DNA of 32,051 nucleotides from Luminiphilus sp. (GTDB lineage Bacteria > Pseudomonadota > Gammaproteobacteria > Pseudomonadales > Halieaceae): contig JADHQF010000005.1 in NCBI GenBank assembly GCA_016778085.1, positions 1-32,051 on the forward strand, given 5' to 3'. Below are positions 8,938 to 20,393 of the stretch, piece after piece. Under the pieces are notes generated by a model. It was not told where the DNA came from. It worked only from the letters and a program-made list of their open reading frames with translations, and made no database searches. A program made the position numbers and the translations under genes. The first letter of the stretch is position 1. Each line of letters starts with the position of its first letter.

Positions 8938-9879
8938 TTGTCAGGATACGCCTTTCTTTTCCCTGGCCAGGGGTCACAGTCCGTTGGCATGCTCTCGCAG
9001 GCAGCGGAACACTACGCAGTGGTCGGAGACACTTTCGCCGAGGCCAGTGATGCCCTGGGTTATGACCTGTGGGCGCTCGTCAGTCAAGGCCCTGAAGACC
9101 AGCTCACCCTCACTGAGTTCACCCAGCCCGCTATTCTGACTGCCAGCGTGGCGCTTTATCGCTGCTGGCAGCAAGAAGGCGGGCCGAGCCCCGAGTTTGT
9201 GGCGGGGCACAGCTTAGGCGAGTACTCCGCATTGGTGATCGCGGGCGCATTGTCGCTAAATGACGGGGCTCGGCTAGTGCAGACTCGTGGGCGCGCCATG
9301 CAATCCGCGGTGCCGGCAGGAGAGGGCGCCATGGCCGCCGTACTGGGTTTGAGCGATGCGGTTATTGATGAAATCTGCGTCACGCATTGCAATGACACTG
9401 CCTATGTTGGCGCGGTCAACTACAACTCCCCCGGGCAGGTCGTCATAGCAGGCCATGCCGGTGCGGTGGAATCCGCGGGTGCCTTTATGAAAGAGGCAGG
9501 TGCCAAGCGCGTGTTGCCGCTACCTGTAAGCGCGCCTTTTCATACCCCTCTGATGCAGCCTGCTGCGGCCGTGATGGCCGAGGCATTCCAAACGGTAGAG
9601 CTCAGCGATGCAACGGTTCCTGTGATCAGCAATGTTGATGCGCAGCCGCACCGTAAGGCGATGGAAATCAGACGACTTCTGGTCCGTCAGGTTTCGGAGC
9701 CGGTGATGTGGACGCAATGCGTGATTACGCTTCTCGAGGCGGGGTGTACGCGCTTTGCAGAGTGCGGCCCAGGCAAGGTGTTAGCCGGTCTGCTCAAGCG
9801 GATTGATCGGTCTATTCAGTGCGCCACGTTGGAAGACCCTGAGGCGCTCAAAGTTACTGCAACGGAGGCTGCACGATGA
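8938..9879 (+). CDS. fabD: Malonyl-CoA:ACP transacylase
   Basis: YAFLFPGQGSQSVGML, AGHSLGEYSALV catalytic Ser motif, NYNSPGQVVIAGH; start appears to be TTG. Confidence 0.96.
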   Translation: MSGYAFLFPGQGSQSVGMLSQAAEHYAVVGDTFAEASDALGYDLWALVSQGPEDQLTLTEFTQPAILTASVALYRCWQQEGGPSPEFVAGHSLGEYSALVIAGALSLNDGARLVQTRGRAMQSAVPAGEGAMAAVLGLSDAVIDEICVTHCNDTAYVGAVNYNSPGQVVIAGHAGAVESAGAFMKEAGAKRVLPLPVSAPFHTPLMQPAAAVMAEAFQTVELSDATVPVISNVDAQPHRKAMEIRRLLVRQVSEPVMWTQCVITLLEAGCTRFAECGPGKVLAGLLKRIDRSIQCATLEDPEALKVTATEAAR

Positions 9880-10616
9880 GCGAAGGTGAGCAAAGAGTTG
9901 CGCTTGTCACCGGCGCAAGCAGAGGGATCGGCGCTGCCATTGCGCGGATGTTAGCCGAGCAGCACATGACCGTAGTGGGTACTGCCACCAGCGAAGCTGG
10001 TGCGGCCGGCATCAGTGAAGCGCTTAGCGGACTGGGTGGTATTGGCAAGGTCCTGAATGTCACGGATCCCGACAGTGTTGAGGCGCTGATTGCTGGTATT
10101 CGCGAAGAGTTGGGACATCCGCTCGTGCTGATCAACAACGCGGGCATCACACAAGACAACATACTGATGCGCATGAAGGAGGACGAGTGGCAGTCGGTTA
10201 TCGATACGAACCTCACGGCGCTGTACCGTCTCAGCAAGGCCTGTTTGCGCGGCATGACTAAGGCCCGTTGGGGGCGCATTATCAATGTCACCTCCGTTGT
10301 CGGATCCATGGGTAACGCGGGGCAGAGCAATTATGCTGCCACCAAAGCCGGCGCAGAGGGGATGGCGCGCTCCCTCGCCAGAGAGCTCGGCTCACGCTCG
10401 GTGACCGTGAACTGCATTGCGCCCGGGTTCATCGACACTGACATGACTCGCGCGCTCGCTGATGAGCAGCGAGAGGTCCTACAGAACCAGATTCCTTTGG
10501 GGCGACTCGGCTCACCAGACGATGTGGCTGCTGCGGTGGCCTTTCTGGCCAGTGATGCCGCCCAATACATCACCGGTGAGACGCTCCATGTGAATGGCGG
10601 CCTCTACATGGGCTAA
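9876..10616 (+). CDS. fabG: 3-oxoacyl-ACP reductase
   Basis: VALVTGASRGIGAAIA, NNAGITQDNILMRM, YAATKAGAEGMARSLA, HVNGGLYM; ATGA overlap with fabD. Confidence 0.97.
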   Translation: MSEGEQRVALVTGASRGIGAAIARMLAEQHMTVVGTATSEAGAAGISEALSGLGGIGKVLNVTDPDSVEALIAGIREELGHPLVLINNAGITQDNILMRMKEDEWQSVIDTNLTALYRLSKACLRGMTKARWGRIINVTSVVGSMGNAGQSNYAATKAGAEGMARSLARELGSRSVTVNCIAPGFIDTDMTRALADEQREVLQNQIPLGRLGSPDDVAAAVAFLASDAAQYITGETLHVNGGLYMG

Positions 10617-10733
10617 GCCGCGCTATCAAGGGTCGAATATCCGTCAAAAAGGGTTTTACTTGCGTCAAAAGCTTGTAAAATCCACCGCGTTTGGGTCTTG
10701 TGCCCGACGACAACCGGGAGCAAAGAGCACGTC

Positions 10734-10970
10734 ATGAGCAATATTGAAGATCGAGTGAGAAAAATTGTCGCCGAGCAATTGGGCGTCAAAGAAGAGGAAG
10801 TCAAGGCAGAGGCGTCATTCGTTGATGATCTGGGTGCGGATTCCCTCGACACAGTAGAGCTGGTCATGGCGCTCGAGGAAGAATTCGAGACTGAAATCCC
10901 TGACGAAGAGGCAGAAAAGATCACCACCGTTCAGCTGGCGATCGACTACATCAACACCAACCTCTCCTGA
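10734..10970 (+). CDS. acpP: Acyl carrier protein
   Basis: [18 protein letters not shown]...[21 protein letters not shown]; 4'-phosphopantetheine Ser in DSL. Confidence 0.98.
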   Translation: MSNIEDRVRKIVAEQLGVKEEEVKAEASFVDDLGADSLDTVELVMALEEEFETEIPDEEAEKITTVQLAIDYINTNLS

Positions 10971-10995
10971 GCGGGTCTCAGCAACTGAATATCGG

Positions 10996-11026
10996 GGCCG
11001 CTCTGCTCATGCAGCGCGGCCTTTTT
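10996..11026 (+). terminator. Intrinsic terminator/attenuator downstream of acpP
   Basis: GGCCGCTCTG CTCATG CAGCGCGGCC TTTTT; one mismatch in the stem, T tract. Confidence 0.75.
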
Positions 11027-11141
11027 CGTTTTATTGAATCGACGAACGCATCGACTTAATCTCGTCTGGCGCCTCGGCCATTAAGCCGAACGCTAGAATA
11101 ACAAGGCATTGGCAAACCTCACGGGGCAGAAGGGGCGCATC

Positions 11142-12383
11142 ATGAAAGGCAACAGAGTGGTCGTTACCGGCATGGGTGCCGTTACGCCATTGGGTATGGA
11201 CGTAGATTCGAGCTGGTCGGCCATCTGCGATGGCCGAAGCGGTGCCGCGATGATTGAGCAGTTCGATGCGGCCGCCTTTAGTACGCGCTTTAGCGCCAGC
11301 GTTAAAAACTTCAGCGTTGACGGATACCTCGAGCCGCGCGATGCGAGACGAATGGACCCGTTCATTCAGTACGGCATGGTGGCGGGTATCCAGGCCTTCA
11401 GAGACTCCGGGGTTGAGGTCACCGAGGCGAACGCGGCGCGAATCGGCTGCGCCATCGGCTCGGGCATTGGCGGCATTGGCTCCATTGAAGATACCGCCAT
11501 GCTGGTTGACCAAAAGGGCCCCAGGCGGATATCGCCGTTTTTCGTCCCTGGCGCCATTATCAACATGATCTCTGGGAATCTGTCGATTCTCTATAACCTG
11601 CAGGGCCCAAATATCGCGGTAGTCACCGCCTGCACTACCGGCACTCACAACATCGGCCTTGGTGCGCGCATGATCGCTGCAGGCGACGTCGACGCGATGC
11701 TGGTCGGCGGCGCCGAGATGGCAACAACCCCAGTCGGTATTGGCGGCTTTGCTGCCGCGCGCGCCTTGTCCACCCGTAACGATGACCCGCAGCGCGCCTC
11801 GCGACCATGGGATGCGGACCGTGATGGGTTCGTGCTGGGTGATGGGGCGGGCATGCTTATGCTTGAATCTTTGGATAGCGCAAAATCCCGTAGCGCTCAT
11901 ATTTATTGTGAGCTGACAGGCTTCGGTATGAGCGGGGACGCGTACCACATGACGTCACCGCCGGAGGATGGCCGTGGCGCTGCCGCATCGATGCAGCAGG
12001 CCCTGAACGATGCGGGTCTATCGAAAGAGGACATCGATTATGTCAATGCTCACGGCACCTCGACGGAAGCGGGGGACCTGGCAGAGTCGCTGGCAGTGAA
12101 GAGTGTTTTCGGCGCCCATGCGTCAGACCTGGCGGTCAGTTCGACAAAATCCATGATCGGGCATCTGCTGGGCGCGGCGGGATCGGTAGAAGCGATTCTG
12201 ACGATTCTGGCGCTACGGGATAACGTGGCTCCGCCGACGATTAATCTCGATAACCCCGGCGAGGGATGCGATCTCAACTACGTGCCACATCAAGCGCAGG
12301 AGCGAACTATTCGTCACGCGCTGTCCAACTCATTCGGATTTGGTGGCACCAACGGCTCTCTGATTTTCAGTGAGCTGGGCTGA
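11142..12383 (+). CDS. fabF: 3-oxoacyl-ACP synthase II
   Basis: [15 protein letters not shown], catalytic [32 protein letters not shown]; start at internal Met. Confidence 0.96.
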   Translation: MKGNRVVVTGMGAVTPLGMDVDSSWSAICDGRSGAAMIEQFDAAAFSTRFSASVKNFSVDGYLEPRDARRMDPFIQYGMVAGIQAFRDSGVEVTEANAARIGCAIGSGIGGIGSIEDTAMLVDQKGPRRISPFFVPGAIINMISGNLSILYNLQGPNIAVVTACTTGTHNIGLGARMIAAGDVDAMLVGGAEMATTPVGIGGFAAARALSTRNDDPQRASRPWDADRDGFVLGDGAGMLMLESLDSAKSRSAHIYCELTGFGMSGDAYHMTSPPEDGRGAAASMQQALNDAGLSKEDIDYVNAHGTSTEAGDLAESLAVKSVFGAHASDLAVSSTKSMIGHLLGAAGSVEAILTILALRDNVAPPTINLDNPGEGCDLNYVPHQAQERTIRHALSNSFGFGGTNGSLIFSELG

Positions 12384-12397
12384 GCGCCCGACACCGC

Positions 12398-13221
12398 ATG
12401 TCACTGACCTGGGTCGATGGTGTGGCTGCCGAAACGGTGCCCGCAGACGATCGAGGGCTACATTACGCCGACGGCGCCTTCGAAACGCTGTCCTGTCACG
12501 AGGGGCGCATTCAGCATGAGGACCTTCATCGGAGCCGGCTGACTCGAGCGCTCGCGGCGTTACGGGTAACAAGCGCCGCCGAACAGGGCGCGCGCCTCTT
12601 TGCAGAAGCTGGGCAGTGTCTCGAGACTGCCCGGCACACAGGTATTGCCCGCTTGACCGTAACACGGGGCTCGGGGCCTCGTGGATACACGCCGCCAGAA
12701 ACCCCTCGGTTAAGGTCTATTCTGCGCGCCTACCCACGACCCGAGTCTCCGCACGCCGAGTTGCGTTGCGGTGTCGCCGCTACTCGTTGGGCAACACAGC
12801 CTCAACTTGCAGGGCTTAAGTTGCTGGCGCGGACTGAACAGGTGCTGGCCGCCGGTGAAGGAGCAGCTGACGGCTGGGATGACATGGTCATGCTAGACAG
12901 CGATGATCATGTGATTTCCAGCAGTCGCGCGAATTTGTTCATGCTCTTTGGTAAACAGGTCGTGACACCTTGCCTTGCTCAATGTGGTATCGCGGGCACA
13001 CGACGAGAGCTATTGCTTACTGAGATCCTGCCCGCGACGGATTACGCCGTGGAGATCAGACCTATCTCGCTGGCGGAATGTTTGTCTGCAGACGCATTGA
13101 TCGCAACGAATTCGGTATCCGGGGTCACCCCGGTCACGCAGGTCTGTGAGTCCATGCTGGTCTCAGAGGGCGGTAGAGAGTGGGTCACGGCACTGCAACG
13201 CGCCATGGAAGATCAGCTGAC

Positions 13222-13225
<4 letters not shown>
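12398..13225 (+). CDS. pabC: Aminodeoxychorismate lyase (class IV PLP aminotransferase fold)
   Basis: ADDRGLHYADGAFETL, ARLTVTRGSGPRGY, GLKLLARTEQVLA, SSSRANLFML; located between fabF and mltG. Confidence 0.93.
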
Positions 13226-15903
<2,678 letters not shown>

Positions 15904-15912
15904 GGTAAGGAT

Positions 15913-16257
15913 ATGAGTGATGTTGATCAGCAATCGGTGCTGGCCCTAACGATTCAGGACAAAAGCGTTCTCTACGGCGCTTATATGTCTTTTCTTAAAA
16001 ATGGTGGGCTGTTTGTGCCGACGGCTCGGTCATATCGTCTGGGAGATGAGGTTTTCTTATTGCTCACCCTCATGGATGAGCCAGAAAAGCTACCCGTTGC
16101 CGGACGCGTTGTGTGGATCACTCCGGTGGGTGCCCAGGGCAACAGGCAAGCGGGCATCGGTATCGAATTTTCCCATGAAGACGCCACCATCACCGCCAAA
16201 ATTGAAAATCATCTGGCGGGCTCTCTGACCTCGGATCGGGTCACGCACACGCTCTGA
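15913..16257 (+). CDS. pilZ: PilZ-domain type IV pilus protein
   Basis: LTIQDKSVLYGAYMSFLKNGGLFVPT...GDEVFLLLTLMDEPEKLPVAGRVVWITP...GIGIEF...C-terminal HTL; follows holB. Confidence 0.92.
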   Translation: MSDVDQQSVLALTIQDKSVLYGAYMSFLKNGGLFVPTARSYRLGDEVFLLLTLMDEPEKLPVAGRVVWITPVGAQGNRQAGIGIEFSHEDATITAKIENHLAGSLTSDRVTHTL

Positions 16258-16283
16258 TTTGTTAAAAAGCACGTGCAAAAAAG

Positions 16284-16301
16284 CGGGCCCCGAGGGGCCC
16301 G
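16284..16301 (+). terminator. Strong GC hairpin after pilZ (possible terminator lacking a clear U tract)
   Basis: CGGGCCC CGAG GGGCCCG preceded by an A tract; no immediate downstream T run. Confidence 0.45.
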
Positions 16302-16724
16302 TAGTCATAGACTTTTAGGAGTGGTGCGTTCGCGGGCACATCAGCGAACACACAGTCCGGGCACTTGGGATACCCGGTGTCGTCAGGCTTCTTGAGGGGC
16401 ACTGCGACCTATTCATTATGACTGAAGCGCCAAATTAATCCAGCCACGGCCCGCCAATTCTTAGATCAATGCGTCATATTACCTGCTTTGCTGTATGAAA
16501 ATTCAATATTTAATTTAGATTATAATCATAAGCAATTGTTTTTTATTATTTTTATTTAAGCGCGGTTTCTCTAGTCATTTCTCATCATGGTGTTGGCGAT
16601 CGGGCGATCTCAGAGGGCGCTCCGAACCCGAAGTCCCCGCCCGAAATCGTTGTAAACACTGGCCTTTTATGACAACATCGCGCGCCTCGCTGGTAGCCCT
16701 GTCACGGTCTTTCCTGCGTTTTGT

Positions 16725-16809
<85 letters not shown>

Positions 16810-16916
16810 AGTTCCGCCAAGAAGGCACGTAACGCCCCGCGTTGAACCGGGCAGAGCGCCACTGCGAACAAACGGTATCGCATACCTTACATCTTGCATT
16901 TTTCAGGAGCACAAAC

Positions 16917-18248
16917 ATGCGGGTCTCCGTAGAAACAACGTCCGGATTAGAGCGTCGATTGACCGTCGGTGTGCCGGCTGATCGGGTGGATGTCGCCGTC
17001 GACAAGCGGCTTCAGGAAGCTGCCCGCAATGTGCGGTTGCCGGGATTCCGTCCCGGAAAGGTCCCCATGCGGGTGATGCAGCAGCGATTTGGTGCGGGTG
17101 TGAGACAGGAGGTGCTGGGCGAAGTGATCAGCCAGTCATTTCAGGAGGCGGTTATCTCCGAAAATCTCCGACCGGCAGGCCAGCCCAACATCGAAGCGCG
17201 TAAGATGGACGCGGGGCAGGATGTCGAGTACACGGCTACTTTTGAGGTCTTTCCCACCGTCGAAGTCGGTGCGATTGACGATTTGTCAATCGAGAAGCCT
17301 GTCGCCGACGTTACAGACGCGGATATCGACGACATCGTCGAGGTGTTTCGCAAGCAGCAGGGAAAATTGGTCACCGCTGAGCGCGCCGCGGTAAAAGGCG
17401 ACACATTGGTAATCGATTTTGAAGGTTTTCGCGATGGTGAGGCCTTTGAGGGCGGTTCTGGTGAGGGCACCTCTCTGGAGTTGGGTTCGGGCCGGATGAT
17501 TCCCGGATTTGAAGACGGCTTGATCGACGCGAGCGCCGGCGAGGAAAAAGTGTTGCAGCTCACCTTTCCGGAGGACTACCAGTCAGAAGATCTCGCCGGT
17601 GCCGACGTAGAATTCAAGGTGCAGGTTAAGGAAGTCCAGGAATTGGAGCTCGCGCCGGTAGATGAGGCCCTGTTTGCGCAATATGGCTTGGAAGAGGGCA
17701 CGGAGGAGAGCTTTCGCGCCGAGGTGAAGCAGAACATGGAGCGCGAGCTCCGCAATGCGATCGAGGCGTCAGTGAAGACGCAGGTGATGGATGCCATTGT
17801 GGCCGCCCACTGTGAGCTGGAACTGCCTGCATCTTTGATCGCTCAGGAAGTGAATGCCATGCGTCAGCAGATGTTTCAGCAGTTCGGCGGGGCTGCGCCG
17901 CAGGACTTAGACCTAGCGTCAATCTTGCCCGACGAAATGTTCTCTGATCAGGCTGAACGCCGGGTTAAGCTTGGGCTTGTTGTGGCGGAAATGATCAGCC
18001 AGTTTGAGTTAACGGCGGAGCCCGCTAAGGTGCGTGAGGCCATTGAAGATATCGCGTCGACCTATCAAGACCCTGAGGAAGTGATTAATTGGTACTACTC
18101 AGAGAACGAGCAGTTGGCAGGTATTGAATCACGTGTGCTGGAGGATGCAGTGGTAGAGAAACTGCTTTCCACCGCCGCTATCGCAGAGGTGGAGTGCAGC
18201 TATCAGGATGCGTTGGCCAAAGCGCGACCGGCGACTCCGGCAGAGTAG
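16917..18248 (+). CDS. tig: Trigger factor
   Basis: MRVSVETTSGLERRLTVGVPADRVDVAVDKRLQEAARNVRLPGFRPGKVPMRVMQQRFG; FKBP-like domain; followed by clpP. Confidence 0.97.
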   Translation: MRVSVETTSGLERRLTVGVPADRVDVAVDKRLQEAARNVRLPGFRPGKVPMRVMQQRFGAGVRQEVLGEVISQSFQEAVISENLRPAGQPNIEARKMDAGQDVEYTATFEVFPTVEVGAIDDLSIEKPVADVTDADIDDIVEVFRKQQGKLVTAERAAVKGDTLVIDFEGFRDGEAFEGGSGEGTSLELGSGRMIPGFEDGLIDASAGEEKVLQLTFPEDYQSEDLAGADVEFKVQVKEVQELELAPVDEALFAQYGLEEGTEESFRAEVKQNMERELRNAIEASVKTQVMDAIVAAHCELELPASLIAQEVNAMRQQMFQQFGGAAPQDLDLASILPDEMFSDQAERRVKLGLVVAEMISQFELTAEPAKVREAIEDIASTYQDPEEVINWYYSENEQLAGIESRVLEDAVVEKLLSTAAIAEVECSYQDALAKARPATPAE

Positions 18249-18260
18249 ACGACAAAAGGA

Positions 18261-18884
18261 ATGAGCATGGAACAGTCAGGTTTCGATCAGGACCCACAGG
18301 CCCTCGGCTTGGTGCCGATGGTGATCGAGCAGACTTCTCGAGGGGAGCGCTCCTTCGACATTTACTCGCGGCTTCTGAAGGAGCGGGTGATCTTTATCGT
18401 TGGTGCGATTGAAGATCACATGGCGAATCTGATCGTGGCGCAGCTCCTGTTTCTGGAGTCTGAGAACCCCGACAAGGACGTGCATCTCTACATCAATAGT
18501 CCCGGTGGCTCGGTGACGGCAGGCCTGTCGATTTACGACACGATGCGCTTCATCAAGCCGGATGTGAGCACCATGTGCATTGGCCAAGCGGCGTCGATGG
18601 GTGCCTTTCTCCTGAGTGGTGGCACCAAGGGTAAGCGCTACATCCTACCCAATGCCCGCACGATGATTCATCAGCCCAGCGGGGGCGCTCAAGGCCAGGC
18701 TACAGATATCGAAATTCAGGCCAAGGAGATTCTGTTTCTTCGGGAGCGCCTGAATAGCCTGCTGGCTGATCACACGGGCCAAACCATGGAAGTGATTGAG
18801 CGGGACACAGAGCGCGATCGCTTTATGAGCGCTGAGCAGAGCGTGGAATACGGCCTGGTCGATGAGGTAATTAGCAGTCGCTAG
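18261..18884 (+). CDS. clpP: ATP-dependent Clp protease proteolytic subunit
   Basis: [42 protein letters not shown] (catalytic Ser), [10 protein letters not shown] (His). Confidence 0.98.
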   Translation: MSMEQSGFDQDPQALGLVPMVIEQTSRGERSFDIYSRLLKERVIFIVGAIEDHMANLIVAQLLFLESENPDKDVHLYINSPGGSVTAGLSIYDTMRFIKPDVSTMCIGQAASMGAFLLSGGTKGKRYILPNARTMIHQPSGGAQGQATDIEIQAKEILFLRERLNSLLADHTGQTMEVIERDTERDRFMSAEQSVEYGLVDEVISSR

Positions 18885-18975
18885 GCACGCCAGATCTCGA
18901 TATTGCCCTGACTTGCAAAGTCCCCTGAAACGTATCAATGTTAACGGCGATTAGCGGGAGCACTTAGGACAGGTC

Positions 18976-20265
18976 ATGACGGACGAAAACACCTCTGGCG
19001 ACAACGGCAAACTGCTGTACTGCTCATTTTGCGGCAAGAGCCAGAATGAGGTGCGCAAGCTGATTGCAGGTCCGTCTGTGTTTATTTGCGACGAGTGCGT
19101 CGACCTCTGCAACGACATTATCCGCGAGGAAATACAGGAGGCGGGTAGTGAGGGCGAGAGTGCCAAGCTTCCCATCCCCGCCGATATCAACGAAATCCTA
19201 AATCAGTACGTGATTGGTCAGCAGAAAGCCAAGCGCGTGCTCGCGGTCGCCGTATACAACCACTACAAACGGCTGCGTAATGCATCACCCGCATCGCACA
19301 GCGCCGAGGATGTCGAGCTCAGTAAGTCCAATATTTTGCTGGTAGGCCCCACGGGCTCGGGCAAGACCTTGCTTGCCGAAACGCTAGCGAGATTGTTGGA
19401 TGTGCCCTTTACTATTGCCGACGCCACTACGCTGACCGAGGCGGGCTACGTCGGAGAAGACGTCGAAAATATTATCCAAAAGCTGCTCCAGAAGTGCGAC
19501 TACGATGTCGATCGCGCCCAGATGGGGATCGTTTATATCGATGAAATCGACAAGATTTCCAGAAAATCAGATAACCCTTCGATCACACGGGATGTGTCAG
19601 GCGAGGGCGTACAGCAGGCCCTCCTAAAATTGATTGAGGGCACGGTGGCATCAGTGCCACCTCAAGGCGGACGCAAGCACCCTCAGCAGGAGTTTTTGCA
19701 GGTCGATACCAGCAACATTCTGTTCATTTGTGGCGGCGCCTTCGCGGGTCTCGACAAAGTCATTCGCAATCGCTCCGAGAAGGGCGGAATCGGCTTTGGC
19801 GCAGAGGTCAAAAGCAAAGAGGAAACTCGCAACTTCGGCGAAACACTCTCTGATCTGCAACCAGAGGATTTGGTGCAGTACGGCTTGATTCCGGAGTTTG
19901 TGGGTAGGTTGCCCATTATCGCCACGCTTGAGGAGCTTGATGCTGAGGCACTGATCAGGATTCTCACCGAACCGCGCAACGCGCTGACCAAGCAGTATGC
20001 CAAAATGTTTGAGATGGAAGGAGTGGAAATAGATTTCCGCGAGGACGGCCTGCAGGCTGTGGCCGAGCGAGCCATGGAGCGTAAGACAGGCGCGAGGGGG
20101 CTTCGCTCAATCCTCGAAGGCATTTTGCTCGAATCGATGTACGCCATTCCCTCGACTCCCGACGTCGCAAAGATTGTTGTTGACGAATCGGTCGTAAAGG
20201 GCGACTCAGAGCCGCTATTGGTCTACGAGACGCCGAGTGCCGCCGTGGCGGGCGCGGAAGAGTAG
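18976..20265 (+). CDS. clpX: ATP-dependent Clp protease ATP-binding subunit ClpX
   Basis: Zinc-binding [30 protein letters not shown], Walker [21 protein letters not shown]. Confidence 0.98.
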   Translation: MTDENTSGDNGKLLYCSFCGKSQNEVRKLIAGPSVFICDECVDLCNDIIREEIQEAGSEGESAKLPIPADINEILNQYVIGQQKAKRVLAVAVYNHYKRLRNASPASHSAEDVELSKSNILLVGPTGSGKTLLAETLARLLDVPFTIADATTLTEAGYVGEDVENIIQKLLQKCDYDVDRAQMGIVYIDEIDKISRKSDNPSITRDVSGEGVQQALLKLIEGTVASVPPQGGRKHPQQEFLQVDTSNILFICGGAFAGLDKVIRNRSEKGGIGFGAEVKSKEETRNFGETLSDLQPEDLVQYGLIPEFVGRLPIIATLEELDAEALIRILTEPRNALTKQYAKMFEMEGVEIDFREDGLQAVAERAMERKTGARGLRSILEGILLESMYAIPSTPDVAKIVVDESVVKGDSEPLLVYETPSAAVAGAEE

Positions 20266-20341
20266 TGAGTCCGTGCCGCTCCTCGGGCGGCATCATCAAT
20301 CCATTTTGACCCGTTATGGGTACTTATTCGTGGACGTGGGC

Positions 20342-20370
20342 CTTTAAAAGGTCGCACTGAGCCCCCATAT
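20342..20370 (+). promoter_or_regulatory. Candidate sigma32 (heat-shock) promoter upstream of lon
   Basis: CTTTAAA - 14 bp - CCCCATAT, close to the sigma32 consensus CTTGAAA-N(13-15)-CCCCATnT, 24 bp upstream of the lon ATG. Confidence 0.65.
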
Positions 20371-20393
20371 TGGCAATAGGAACGGAGTAGACG

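Noticed and set aside
11031-11948. 305-aa minus-strand ORF antisense to fabF
   Set aside because: fabF on the plus strand has unmistakable family motifs; the antisense ORF has no recognisable protein signature and is a GC-rich shadow ORF.
16258-16724. Possible c-di-GMP riboswitch near pilZ
   Set aside because: The sequence does not resemble the GEMM consensus; the location downstream of pilZ and upstream of a tRNA also argues against it.
19683-20147. 154-aa minus-strand Ser-rich ORF antisense to clpX
   Set aside because: Shadow ORF of a highly conserved gene, no supporting signature.
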